Shown: positions 54,140-62,860, counted from the first letter of the stretch. The stretch is DNA of 64,000 bases from Mariniphaga sp041686935 (GCA_041686935.1 JAWLCW010000001.1:496001-560000), one strand, 5' to 3'. Notes: generated by a model from the sequence alone, not told the origin. Made by a program: numbers and translations.

Positions 54140-54207
54140 TGTCAGGTCCTGCCGGACGCTGACAAGTCTAACAATTTTTAACCTGTCAGCGTGCGCAGCA
54201 CCTGACA
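54140..54207. repeat. Pair of inverted REP-like palindromes
   Basis: Two motifs lie head to head: one at 54140-54164 (TGTCAGG...ACGCTGACA) and its inverted relative at 54184-54207 (TGTCAGCGT...CCTGACA). They differ at only a few central positions. They fill part of the 260-base gap between the decarboxylase and the UT-M23 gene. That gap also holds CGACCCCAAGGGGTCG and AAACCCTCCGGGTTT-type hairpins (54045-54110). REP-like elements of this form are common in Bacteroidota. Confidence 0.6.
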
Positions 54208-54214
54208 GCGTTAA

Positions 54215-55555
54215 CTAACTTTCTGATTTATCCTCCTTTTCCTTCAACGTTTCCAAATCTTCCTTTTTTCTGATGACATGGGATTTCCCTTCCAAATCAA
54301 TCAGCACCACATTGGGCCGGTAGGTGATGAACTGCATCCACTGGGTTACATTGTAAGCTCCCACGCGCTCAATAACCAACTGGTCGCCGGTTTTTACGTG
54401 CGGAAAATTGATGGCATCACGAATCACGTCGATGTTCATACACAGCGGTCCGTAAATGGTGGTTTCCTCCACATATTCAGAAGTCGGTTTGCTGGGGTAA
54501 ACGCCCAGGTTGTACCAGAACGAAGTGAAAAGTAGATTCACCCCGGCATCAATCACCATGTTTCGCCGTCCGATGGAAGAACGTTTGTTGGCCAGTACGG
54601 TGGTGAGCAAATACCCGGCATCGTCAATCAGTGCGCGGCCGGTTTCCAGAAAAAGCGCCGGCAAATTTTCGTGCGGAATCTCCGACGAAATGAGCGCGTT
54701 GGTAATGGCTTCGGCATATTCGTCGAACGACGGGCAGGTTTCTGAACCAGGCATGTAAGCGCCTTTCAGCGTGTTTTTCGAGGCAAATCCACCGCCCAAA
54801 TCGAGGTATTTCAGCCAGTGATTAAATTTCCGGTGTGTGGCTACCATCAGGTTGGCCAGTTTGGAAGCCGCAATTCCGTAAGCTGAAGTTGCCATAATGT
54901 AGGTTCCGATGTGCGTGTGCAGGCCAATCAATTCTAGCTTTTCGGCCAGCATAATCCGATTGATAGCATTCCATGCCTCGCCGTTTTCGTAGTTAAAACC
55001 AAACCTGTCCCACATGGGATAAATGCCGGTGTCCATGTTAATGCGAATGGCGACCCGTGCTGTTTTTTCGAGCTTACGGGTAATTTCCATCAGCAGGTAG
55101 AGTTCATCAAAGTGGTCGATGTGAATACAGGCATTGTGGTTGATGGCCAGTTCCAAATCTTTAGCCGACTTTTCAGGACCGTTGAACAGAATTTGCGAAC
55201 CATTCACGCCCAGTGCCAGCGCTTTTTCAAATTCAAACCCTGAAACCACCTCAGCCCATGCGCCTTCATCCTGAAAGATTTTACACACTGCATCGAGGTA
55301 ATTGGTTTTGTACGACCAGGCAAACTGCACCTTTGGGTAGCGCGTTTCAAACGCCCGGCGTGCTTCGTTGTATGTTTCGCGGATGGTTTTTTCAGAAAAA
55401 ACGAAAACGGGCGAACCATATTCTTGCATCAGTGCTGAAACCGGAATTCCGTCAATTTCGGAAATAATCTTTTGTTTGGCAGGAAGCCCGAATTTGCTTG
55501 GCATTCCGGCGGTTATTTTACTGATAACCGGCTTTTCGTATTTGATTTTTTCCAT
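54215..55555 (-). CDS. Fold-type III PLP-dependent decarboxylase (LysA/ODC-like)
   Basis: The ATG at 55555 (MEKIKYEKPVISKITAG) gives 446 residues. The frame is open 62 codons further up, but that stretch overlaps the ATP-grasp gene and reads as non-coding. PLP Lys is in AWSYKTN, and phosphate-binding motifs are GLHTHIGT, DLGGGFASK and ETGRALIDDAGYL. The Cys and Tyr needed across the dimer are in YGPLCMNIDV and RVGAYNVTQW. The normal diaminopimelate motif ExCESxD is replaced by GPLCMNID, so the substrate is probably a different amino acid or a peptide-linked one. It is the third gene of a tight trio with ATP-grasp and PqqD-like proteins. Confidence 0.88.
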   Translation of the reverse strand: MEKIKYEKPVISKITAGMPSKFGLPAKQKIISEIDGIPVSALMQEYGSPVFVFSEKTIRETYNEARRAFETRYPKVQFAWSYKTNYLDAVCKIFQDEGAWAEVVSGFEFEKALALGVNGSQILFNGPEKSAKDLELAINHNACIHIDHFDELYLLMEITRKLEKTARVAIRINMDTGIYPMWDRFGFNYENGEAWNAINRIMLAEKLELIGLHTHIGTYIMATSAYGIAASKLANLMVATHRKFNHWLKYLDLGGGFASKNTLKGAYMPGSETCPSFDEYAEAITNALISSEIPHENLPALFLETGRALIDDAGYLLTTVLANKRSSIGRRNMVIDAGVNLLFTSFWYNLGVYPSKPTSEYVEETTIYGPLCMNIDVIRDAINFPHVKTGDQLVIERVGAYNVTQWMQFITYRPNVVLIDLEGKSHVIRKKEDLETLKEKEDKSES

Positions 55556-55557
55556 TT

Positions 55558-56604
55558 TTAAATTTCTTTGTTCATTGAAATGGCAGCAAATTTTTCCAAA
55601 TCCACAATCATATCGTACGAATAGCGCACAAACATTTTTCCGATTTTGTAATGCAGCATCGGTTGCACTTCCATACCAAGTGCCAGTTTTACCAGCGCTT
55701 CGGGAATGTTTTGTCCGGCGCCCACAGCCAGATACACCCATGCGGGAATGCGTGGATTGATTTCGATGAGGTAATATTCGCCTGCATTTGTTTTTATCAG
55801 TTCAAGCTCCATGCCGCCCTTCCATTTTGATTTCTGAAAAAGTGACCGGGTGAGCTCCATCATTTTTTCGTCGGCCAGAGTTATGCCACCCCAGGCTTTC
55901 CCCTTGTCGGTGATGTACTGTTTCCGCATGGGCACGGCTGCCACAGTATTGCCTTGGCCGTCACCCAGTGCCACTATGTTCACCTCTGTTCCCGTAACAA
56001 ATTCCTGCGCAATAACCGGCAAACCCCATTTCGATGAAATTTTCATAAAAGCCTGTCTCACCTGCTCTTTATTGGCAGCAAGGTAGGCATCGTAAAACTG
56101 GCCTTTCACCATTACCGGGTAATCGAATTTATCTTCCAATTCGGTGATTTGTCCCAAACTTCCGAGGTTGATGCTGGGCGGAACTCTTATACCATATTTT
56201 TTACCAAATTCGGGCAGACGGTGTTTTTCGCGTTCCTGAAACTGCTGCAGGGTGGGCAAAAAGGTGTGAATTCCTTGTTTCTGCAGCCGTTCTTCGTTTT
56301 TCATAAAAGAAAAAAGCTCGGCATCGAAATTGGGAACCAGTACGTCGATTTTTTCCTGCTGGTGAATGTGTTCAATGCGTTCAATCAATTCATCGGAACC
56401 CGAAGAAGGGTAGGGAATCTGGAAAATGCGGTCGCAAAGGTTTTCCATATAAATCCCCGGTTCCAGGTTTTCGTAAACCAGCCCGATAACACGAACTTCG
56501 AATTCTTTTGAATCTTTAACCCCGCGAATGAACGGAACTCCCGGGCCAGGATTGTCGGTATTGTTCAATCCGGTAACAGCCAGTGTAATGTGTTTCTTTT
56601 TCAT
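55558..56604 (-). CDS. ATP-grasp ligase
   Basis: The 348-residue protein has a preATP-grasp domain (1-110, with VTGLNNTDNPGPGVPFIRGV) and an ATP-grasp fold (about 115-310). YPVMVKGQFYDAY, PVIAQEFVTGTEVNIVALGD, WKGGMELELIK and YYLIEINPRIPAW carry the Lys, Glu and Asn that bind ATP-Mg. It resembles CarB/PylC-type carboxylate-amine ligases. It would form an amide bond on an unknown acid. It is 2 bases from the decarboxylase and 5 bases from the PqqD-like gene. Confidence 0.9.
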   Translation of the reverse strand: MKKKHITLAVTGLNNTDNPGPGVPFIRGVKDSKEFEVRVIGLVYENLEPGIYMENLCDRIFQIPYPSSGSDELIERIEHIHQQEKIDVLVPNFDAELFSFMKNEERLQKQGIHTFLPTLQQFQEREKHRLPEFGKKYGIRVPPSINLGSLGQITELEDKFDYPVMVKGQFYDAYLAANKEQVRQAFMKISSKWGLPVIAQEFVTGTEVNIVALGDGQGNTVAAVPMRKQYITDKGKAWGGITLADEKMMELTRSLFQKSKWKGGMELELIKTNAGEYYLIEINPRIPAWVYLAVGAGQNIPEALVKLALGMEVQPMLHYKIGKMFVRYSYDMIVDLEKFAAISMNKEI

Positions 56605-56609
56605 GGTTT

Positions 56610-56873
56610 TTAATTAAATTCCAGCGGATTACTGTGAACTGTAATTTGATGGTGCTTTAATAACGTACAGAATTCATAGAAATCTTTTTCGAAACTCAAA
56701 TCATCCAAATCGTATTTCATTAAAAAAGCATCTTTTATTTCGTCCAGCTCTTTTTCTTCTGCAATCATTCTTATCAGCTCAAGCCCCGATGGGTTCAGGC
56801 TAAACGAGTCGCCGGTTTTCTGGTTGAAAACAAACCCGTTGTCGCTGATTTTTACTTCTGGTGCAATTTTCAT
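56610..56873 (-). CDS. PqqD-like small protein (peptide-recognition fold)
   Basis: The 87-residue protein has the pattern of PqqD/RRE domains: three strands (EVKISDNGFVFNQKTGDSFSLNPSG) followed by three helices (LELIRMIAEEKELDEIKDAF, FEKDFYEFCTLLKHHQI). Such proteins bind leader peptides or carry substrates for modifying enzymes. It is first in the operon with the ATP-grasp ligase and the decarboxylase, which suggests it presents a substrate to them. No radical-SAM enzyme is present. Confidence 0.75.
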   Translation of the reverse strand: MKIAPEVKISDNGFVFNQKTGDSFSLNPSGLELIRMIAEEKELDEIKDAFLMKYDLDDLSFEKDFYEFCTLLKHHQITVHSNPLEFN

Positions 56874-56917
56874 TGTTTTATATTTTTAAGTGCCTTTCAT
56901 TTTGCCACTCTCATTTT

Positions 56918-57010
56918 TTATTCTCCGAATTTATTGATTTTCTTTAAGAAATCTGTCTGAAAATCGATGAATGTTTTTGGACACCTGTGGAAATAGAAAC
57001 TTGCGCACAT
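56918..57010 (-). CDS. Possible 30-residue peptide upstream of the PqqD-like gene
   Basis: On the minus strand an ATG at 57010 opens a 30-codon frame (MCASFYFHRCPKTFIDFQTD and ten more residues) ending 45 bases before the PqqD-like gene. Its place suits a precursor peptide, but nothing else supports it: no ribosome-binding clue and no recognisable leader. The remainder of the 56874-57097 gap holds no clear promoter. Confidence 0.15.
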   Translation of the reverse strand: MCASFYFHRCPKTFIDFQTDFLKKINKFGE

Positions 57011-57097
57011 TCAAAAAAATGTTTGATTTTTTCTGCTTGGCACCAATGTTGTTTATTTATGCATTATAAATCAGGTTTAATTCTAAAATTATAAGCT

Positions 57098-57667
57098 ATG
57101 AAAACAATTACAGGAATTATTTTAGTATTCGCGATGGTCTTTCTGGCCTCATGCGAAGGAGAACCGGGCCCACCCGGAAGAGACGGGTTGGATGGTTTAG
57201 ACGGTGAATCGTTTTTAGGTTCGGTTTTCGAAATTGAAGGCGATTTTACTTCCCAGAACGATTACATGTTGTACTTTGAATTTCCTTCCAGCATTACCGT
57301 TTATGATACCGATGTGGTGTTGGTTTATATTCTGTGGGATGTGGTGGAAGGCAATTCGGGAAATCTGCTGGATGTGTGGCGGTTGTTGCCCCAAACTGTG
57401 GTTTTAAATGAAGGTGTACTTCAATATAATTTTGATTACACCTTTGCCGATGTACAGGTTTTTCTGGAAGGAACAATCGATTTTAATACTTTACGGCCGG
57501 CCGAGGCGTTGGACCAGGTATTCCGGATTGTGGTTTTCCCGGCCGATTTTATTACCCAAAAAGGACTGGATGTAAGCGACTACAATGTGATGATGAAACA
57601 ACTGGGCGTTAAAAAGGATTTGGTGCAGAAAATAGATTTGAATACGCAGATTGAAATAACCAAATAA
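57098..57667 (+). CDS. Lipoprotein with short collagen-like segment
   Basis: The 189-residue protein has a lipoprotein signal (VFLASC, Cys19). Right after it are six Gly-x-y triplets (GEPGPPGRDGLDGLDGES), then a beta-rich domain of about 145 residues (DYMLYFEFPSSITVYDTDVV, WRLLPQTVVLNEGVLQYNFD). This domain type with a collagen-like stalk recurs in Bacteroidota lipoproteins of unknown function; the stalk probably spaces the domain from the membrane. Confidence 0.75.
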   Translation: MKTITGIILVFAMVFLASCEGEPGPPGRDGLDGLDGESFLGSVFEIEGDFTSQNDYMLYFEFPSSITVYDTDVVLVYILWDVVEGNSGNLLDVWRLLPQTVVLNEGVLQYNFDYTFADVQVFLEGTIDFNTLRPAEALDQVFRIVVFPADFITQKGLDVSDYNVMMKQLGVKKDLVQKIDLNTQIEITK

Positions 57668-57848
57668 AACGTTCCCTTCTGGAGGAAATTTTAAATCCCG
57701 GTTTCAGAATAAAATTTTAAAAGTAAAGGAAAGCATAGCCGAATGTGTTTTCCTTTTTCTATTTTTCTCTGTATGATAAAAATACCAGTCCGATGATTGC
57801 CAGAAATGAACGGATTGGAAAAAGTAAAAAAGGAGGGACGGTAAGAAA

Positions 57849-58337
57849 TTATTCCTTTATTTCGGGATATACTTCGCTCCAGGCATTCCAGCCCCCTTGC
57901 AGCGATTGAACATTTTTATATCCGAGTTGCATCAGTGCTTTTGCCGACAATGAACCGCGCCCGCCTGTGCTGCAGTAAACAAAAATGGGATCGGTTTTTT
58001 TGGGTGAACTTTTCCCGGCTGTTTCCCAGACTTCTTCCATTCCTATTCTGAATTCCAGCACCCCGCGCGGAATATTCACCGCACCGGGAACTGCGCCTGC
58101 CTTGTTTTCATCAGATGTCCGTACATCAATAATGAAAATATCTTTACGGGTGTAAGTATTTTTGAAATCTTCAGGCGTAATTTCTGTAATTACTTTTTTG
58201 GCGGCAGCCACCATCTCCTCAGCGTTTTCGTAAACTACCAGGTCGCTTTTGTTTTGACTTTCAACCGTGTATGAAAAAAACAGAAAAAGTAACAGGAAAG
58301 CTGTTGTTAGCCTCGGGGTAATTATTTTATGTATCAT
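57849..58337 (-). CDS. Secreted rhodanese-like sulfurtransferase
   Basis: The protein has 162 residues with a signal peptide (LFLFFSYTVES). The rhodanese domain (about 45-160) has IFIIDVRTSDENKAGAVPGAVNIPRG and the active-site loop VYCSTGGRGS with the catalytic Cys. It would transfer sulfane sulfur in the periplasm, or bind a partner. It is single and lies next to decayed genes. Confidence 0.9.
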   Translation of the reverse strand: MIHKIITPRLTTAFLLLFLFFSYTVESQNKSDLVVYENAEEMVAAAKKVITEITPEDFKNTYTRKDIFIIDVRTSDENKAGAVPGAVNIPRGVLEFRIGMEEVWETAGKSSPKKTDPIFVYCSTGGRGSLSAKALMQLGYKNVQSLQGGWNAWSEVYPEIKE

Positions 58338-58351
58338 TTTAATTTTTTTAG

Positions 58352-58597
58352 TTTAACTATTTATACTGCTACAATGAACAGGGAAAAGTTCTTTTGGTTC
58401 AAAGTCGTGTTTTCAAAAAGAAAGCTATTCAGTTTGACATTTATCATGAAGACTATCCAATCACCTATCCATTCTATTTTCCCGGAATTTCGGGAGTGTG
58501 TTGTTATAAAGATGGAAATCTTTTAACTGTAGCCAGCATAAATGGCTTGTTCTTTTATGATATCACCGATTTGGAAAATATTCATCTCATCCAATAA
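58352..58597 (+). pseudogene. 3' fragment of an LVIVD/beta-propeller-type gene
   Basis: An open frame without a proper start reads YCYNEQGKVLLVQSRVFKKK, then GVCCYKDGNLLTVASINGLF and FYDITDLENIHLIQ before the stop. The pattern DGNLLTVASxxGLxxYDITDxxN is that of LVIVD-type propeller repeats in Bacteroidota lipoproteins. The 5' part is missing; a stop precedes at 58349. It abuts the next decayed gene. Confidence 0.5.
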
Positions 58598-58607
58598 ATT
58601 ATTTTCT

Positions 58608-59345
58608 ATGAAAAAAATTGCAATAATCAGTCTGTCATTCATCCTTTTTCTGATCAGTTTCGCTCAAATCAACAAGGAGAATTCCACCAACCCGGATAAA
58701 AATGAAATCCATACATTTTTCGACATAAGAATGGAAAAAGGATTTTACAGCATTATGCAGGTTAGCCTCATGCTGGGAAACAATCAGTCCATTCAGAGAA
58801 TTGCTAATTACTATCCGTATCCTTCTTCATCCTTAATTGCACCCATTTTAAGTTATCCCTATGCCAGTAACAGTTTGGCCGTAGCACCTTCCATCGCCAT
58901 AACCAACGGGTATATGTTTAACGAACATTGGGCTGCTGGTGCAGGAGTTGGTTTTGAAATTTTCGATCACAATCTTTTCCCGCTATTTGCTGAATTGCGC
59001 TACACCCTGTGAGACAATAAGATTTCTCCGTTTATGACCATGAAGGGAGGTTATGCGTTTGGCAATTTCTAAGCGAAGCATTATGACGACCTCTACCTAA
59101 ACTGGACACCTTACCATATTAATGACGCCAGTCTCCGCCATTACGGGGGAATAATGCTTCACCCCGAAATTGGTGTTAAGGTGCCGTTAAATGAAAACAG
59201 TGATTTGATGTTTACGACAGCATACCGGCATCAGAAAACAAAATCAGTTGCACGAAAGGAATACGAAACCAATAAGTTTGATGAATGGGAGCACAAACAG
59301 GATCTCAACCGGCTCTCGTTTGGTGTGGCAATCATGTTCAGGTAA
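58608..59345 (+). pseudogene. Outer-membrane beta-barrel protein gene with two in-frame stops
   Basis: The start at 58608 gives a signal peptide (SFILFLISFAQ) and a small barrel of the outer-membrane protein type (GFYSIMQVSLMLGNNQ, WAAGAGVGFEIFDHNLFPLFAELRYTL). The frame is cut by TGA at 59010-59012, goes on in the same frame (DNKISPFMTMKGGYAFGNF), is cut by TAA at 59070-59072, and then continues to a normal end (LHPEIGVKVPLNENSDLMF to FGVAIMFR). Joined it would be about 245 residues. No frameshift is present, so loss looks recent. Confidence 0.8.
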
Positions 59346-59360
59346 AAAAACAACATAAAA

Positions 59361-59387
59361 AAAAGTCAGTGCAAAACACTGACTTTT
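59361..59387 (-). terminator. Terminator of the initiator tRNA gene
   Basis: AAAAGTCAGTG and CACTGACTTTT form an 11-base perfect stem with a CAAAA loop; on the minus strand a run of eight T follows. It lies directly downstream of the tRNA. Confidence 0.8.
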
Positions 59388-59393
59388 AACGAG

Positions 59394-59462
<69 letters not shown>

Positions 59463-59466
<4 letters not shown>

Positions 59467-59554
59467 ATATATTTTTATATTTTATTTCAAATTTTCAACT
59501 CACGTCCAACGAGTTGCTCCCGAAACCTCGGGACTTCACAACGCAATATATTTT
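59463..59554. repeat. Decayed partial duplication beside the initiator tRNA
   Basis: The 13-mer CGCAATATATTTT at 59463-59475 (the tRNA 5' end and its flank) recurs at 59542-59554. Before the second copy, CCAACGAG and TGCTCC fragments of the tRNA sequence are still visible (59506-59520), along with a TCCCGA-AACC-TCGGGA hairpin (59518-59533). The rest of 59467-59846 shows no gene. Confidence 0.35.
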
Positions 59555-59846
59555 AAATATTGTTTGCTATTTTCTCAGAACGCGGCTGCAAATATAATTA
59601 CTTTTGGTAAACCTGCAAAATTTTGAAAAACTTTGTTTTGTATTGAATTTTTTCGTTGGTCTGAAACTTTGAAAAATTAAGCAAAGTGTTGTACAACATA
59701 AAAAGAAATCCATATCGGAATAGGTGCAGCCATAGAATTATTCGTCTCAAATAGTAATGAACAACTTGTATTACAGGATAAATAGTTGATTGGTTCTAAA
59801 TAAGCTCAATAATTGTAATTTGATCTTTAAACCTTCGATAAATTAT

Positions 59847-59854
59847 TATTTTTG
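59847..59854 (+). promoter_or_regulatory. -7 box of the tetraheme/FGE fusion gene
   Basis: TATTTTTG matches TAnnTTTG and lies 47 bases before the ATG at 59902. The best upstream TTTG (59819-59822) is 24 bases away, slightly long. Confidence 0.4.
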
Positions 59855-59901
59855 GGCAATTATTGAAAAAATCTTTCTGTTTTTTTCTAAAACCTTACAG
59901 A

Positions 59902-61437
59902 ATGTTGAAGAGATTGATATTTTTTCTGAGAAAGAAGCTGCTCCTGGTCCTTTTTCTTGGTTTTGTGTTGGGACTGCTTTTTACCATTTATACTCATAAA
60001 GCTTTGGAATATACTTCCACCAACGAATCGTGTGAATGGTGCCATGTGCATCCTCATGCCACCGAATCATGGCGTCTTTCATCTCATTATATTACCAGTT
60101 CCGGAATACATGTTGGCTGTGTAGAGTGCCACCTTCCTCCGAAGGGACAAGGTTACCTGAAGGAAAAAATGGTTGCTGCCGTTCGGGATGTTTACGGACT
60201 GGTGTTTAAAGACAGCGCTGATTACAACTGGGAGCTTAAATCGACACTGGAATATGCAGAAAGGCATGTATTTCAGGAATCGTGTGTGCATTGCCATCAA
60301 AACCTTTTCCCGCTTACACTTACCAAGGAAGGTCAGGATGCGCACCTTTATTATACTCAAAATGAAGATAAATTAAGGTGCATCAATTGCCACCTTCATG
60401 TGGGACACTATGATCCCAATGCCCTGCACGCAGCCAATGTTGATTTTGGAATGACATCGTCAGCAGCGCGTGAATTATATGCAGAACCGGCAACCGTTTC
60501 AACACTCGAAGATTTTACCGAGACTATTCCAGGCACAACCGTTTCCTTTAACATGAAGGCGATTCCGGGAGGATCGTTTAAAATTGGCAGCCCTGAAAAC
60601 GAGCAAATGCGTAACCCGGATGAAGGGCCGCAGAAAGAAGTAAAAATCGGTTCGTTTTTTATGGCTGAGATAGAGGTAACATGGAATGAGTACCTGGCAT
60701 TTTACGGAGCTACCGCTGCCGAAGGAAGGTCAACAGATACTGAAGGTGCACGAACAACTGGCGATGTGGATGCCATTTCCGGCCCCACTCCACCATACGG
60801 ACAACCCGATCAAAACTGGGGTATGGGTAACAGGCCTGCAATTACCATGTCGTTCCATGCAGCTGAAACGTATTGCAGATGGCTTTCGCAGGTTACCGGA
60901 AAAACTTACCGTCTGCCAACCGAAGCTGAATGGGAATATGCAGCGCGTGGGGGAACTGATACTCCATTCTTTTTTGAAGGTCAACCCAAAGATTTCGGGC
61001 AACAGGGCTTTTTTGGAAAACTGTTTGGAAAAGGAAGTGACCTTATTAACCAATATGTGATATATGCAGGAAACAGCAGAGGCAGAACCGAAGAACCCGA
61101 TTTAGTGGAGGCGAATTCCTACGGACTAAAAAACATGTTGGGTAATGTCATGGAATATTGTTCAGACTGGTATGCAGAAGACGCATTTGAAAATCTACCT
61201 GATGGAGTGATTGATCCCAAAGGTCCGGCTGCCGGTGAAGAAAGGGTAGTGAAAGGCGGATCGTTCCGAAGCCCGGTGGGAGAGGTTAGGAGTGCTTCAC
61301 GCGATTATACGCGTACTGAAGAATGGCTTCGCACCGACCCGCAAATGCCCAAAAGTATGTGGTGGTTATCCGATTGCAATTACATTGGTTTTAGGGTAGT
61401 TTGTGAATATGATGAAAATACAGGAAAAAATAATTAA
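59902..61437 (+). CDS. NapC/NirT-type tetraheme cytochrome fused to a formylglycine-generating-enzyme-like domain
   Basis: The ATG at 59902 gives 511 residues; an in-frame TTG at 59863 is less likely. One N-terminal membrane helix (LLLVLFLGFVLGLLFTIYTH) anchors four CxxCH haem motifs at residues 44, 73, 128 and 160, as in NapC/NirT quinol dehydrogenases. From about residue 210 a SUMF1/FGE-sulfatase domain follows: IPGGSFKIGSPENEQMRNPDEGP, YRLPTEAEWEYAARGG, NMLGNVMEYCSDWY, VVKGGSFRSP, NYIGFRVV. It would join electron transfer from the quinol pool to a periplasmic oxidase-like or binding domain. The Tat-exported oxidoreductase 35 bases downstream is a likely partner. Confidence 0.9.
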   Translation: MLKRLIFFLRKKLLLVLFLGFVLGLLFTIYTHKALEYTSTNESCEWCHVHPHATESWRLSSHYITSSGIHVGCVECHLPPKGQGYLKEKMVAAVRDVYGLVFKDSADYNWELKSTLEYAERHVFQESCVHCHQNLFPLTLTKEGQDAHLYYTQNEDKLRCINCHLHVGHYDPNALHAANVDFGMTSSAARELYAEPATVSTLEDFTETIPGTTVSFNMKAIPGGSFKIGSPENEQMRNPDEGPQKEVKIGSFFMAEIEVTWNEYLAFYGATAAEGRSTDTEGARTTGDVDAISGPTPPYGQPDQNWGMGNRPAITMSFHAAETYCRWLSQVTGKTYRLPTEAEWEYAARGGTDTPFFFEGQPKDFGQQGFFGKLFGKGSDLINQYVIYAGNSRGRTEEPDLVEANSYGLKNMLGNVMEYCSDWYAEDAFENLPDGVIDPKGPAAGEERVVKGGSFRSPVGEVRSASRDYTRTEEWLRTDPQMPKSMWWLSDCNYIGFRVVCEYDENTGKNN

Positions 61438-61472
61438 TTTAGAGTCCTAAATTCAACTAAAAATATCGAATT

Positions 61473-62825
61473 ATGAGTAGTAATAATTTTTCAAGAAGGA
61501 AATTTTTGACCGGCGCTGCTGCTGTTGGGGCTGCAAGTGCCATGGGAGTAGGAACATTTTCATCGTGTGCCGGAGGTGGAGGAACAACGGGTTCCGCCGG
61601 AGCATACGATTTTATGAAAAGAGACTATAATCTTCCACCAATGCTCCAAACAGCTCCCGACGGACCGGTTCTCAAAGCCGGTGTAATCGGATGTGGCGGA
61701 CGCGGCTCAGGCGCTGCACTGGACTTTCTCAATGCCGGACCCAATCTGACCATTACCGCGCTTGGCGATGTGTTCCAGGACAGGGTTGACAACTGCCGCG
61801 AAAAAATTAAAACCGAAAAAGGAATCGAAGTTCCACAGGAGAATTGCTTTGTGGGGTTCGACAATTTCGAAAAAGTAATCGATTCGGGTGTGGATATTGT
61901 CATTTTAGCCACTCCACCGAAATTCAGACCCGAACATTTCGAAGCCGCTGTAAAAGCACGGAAACATGTGTTTATGGAGAAACCACTGGCTGTTGATCCG
62001 GTTGGTATTCGCCAGGTAATTGCTTCTGCAAAAATGGCTGAATCGCTGGGGTTGAAAATTGTAACCGGAACCCAAAGAAGGCACCAACATAGTTATGTTA
62101 ATCTTTGGAATGAAATTAACAATAATGCCATCGGGCATATCGTATCGGCCAATGTTTACTGGAACCAAAGCAAATTGTGGCACCGCGATAAAAATGCAAG
62201 CTGGAGTGAAATGGAATGGATGATTCGCGACTGGGTAAACTGGTGCTGGCTTTCAGGAGACCACATTGTAGAACAGCACGTTCACAACATTGACGTTGCC
62301 AGTTGGTTTATCGGAGAACATCCCGTTAAAGCGGTTGGTTTTGGTTCACGCCAGCGCAGGGTAACCGGCGACCAGTACGATAATTTCAGCGTTGATTACG
62401 TTTACGAAGATGGCCGCCAGGTGCATAGCATGTGCCGCCAGATTAACGGATGTGCCAACGGAGTTTATGAAGTTTTCCACGGAACAAAAGGAATTGCCAA
62501 AACTTCAGGAGGGAAAAACCAGATTGTGGATGCTGCCGGAAACGTGCTGTTTCAGGCCGAAGGTTCAGAAACAAGTCCTTACGTTCAGGAACACATCAAC
62601 CTGGTAACCTGTATCCGCCAGAACATTCCGTTCAACGAGGCCGAGCAAACAGCAATTTCCAATATGGTAGCCATTATGGGAAGGGTTTCAGCCTATACCG
62701 GAAAAGAAGTGACTTACGAAGAAATGATGAACTCAGATATGAAAATCGGACCGGATACCTACATTATGGGTGATATTGGTTTTATCCAAAATGCCAAAAT
62801 TCCGGTTCCCGGTTCGGCAGAATAG
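61473..62825 (+). CDS. Tat-exported Gfo/Idh/MocA-family oxidoreductase
   Basis: The 450-residue protein has a twin-arginine signal (FSRRKFLTGAAAVGAAS) followed by a possible lipid Cys (FSSCAG). The Rossmann start is KAGVIGCGGRGSGAA; HVFMEKPLAVDP is the family EKP motif, and GDHIVEQHVHNIDVASWFIG carries the conserved His. Such enzymes oxidise or reduce sugars with tightly bound NAD(P). Export already folded with cofactor fits the Tat route. It is probably co-transcribed with the cytochrome/FGE-like gene. Confidence 0.92.
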   Translation: MSSNNFSRRKFLTGAAAVGAASAMGVGTFSSCAGGGGTTGSAGAYDFMKRDYNLPPMLQTAPDGPVLKAGVIGCGGRGSGAALDFLNAGPNLTITALGDVFQDRVDNCREKIKTEKGIEVPQENCFVGFDNFEKVIDSGVDIVILATPPKFRPEHFEAAVKARKHVFMEKPLAVDPVGIRQVIASAKMAESLGLKIVTGTQRRHQHSYVNLWNEINNNAIGHIVSANVYWNQSKLWHRDKNASWSEMEWMIRDWVNWCWLSGDHIVEQHVHNIDVASWFIGEHPVKAVGFGSRQRRVTGDQYDNFSVDYVYEDGRQVHSMCRQINGCANGVYEVFHGTKGIAKTSGGKNQIVDAAGNVLFQAEGSETSPYVQEHINLVTCIRQNIPFNEAEQTAISNMVAIMGRVSAYTGKEVTYEEMMNSDMKIGPDTYIMGDIGFIQNAKIPVPGSAE

Positions 62826-62860
62826 CTGACATCTATTAAAAATAAAAATCAATCAACTTG

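Noticed and set aside
55556..55741. 62-residue N-terminal extension of the PLP decarboxylase
   Set aside because: It overlaps the ATP-grasp gene, is rich in Cys/Arg without pattern, and the ATG at 55555 fits the family start and the tight spacing.
58608..59345. Selenocysteine or stop-codon readthrough at the TGA at 59010
   Set aside because: A second in-frame stop (TAA) follows 60 bases later and no SECIS-like hairpin stands out, so gene decay is simpler.
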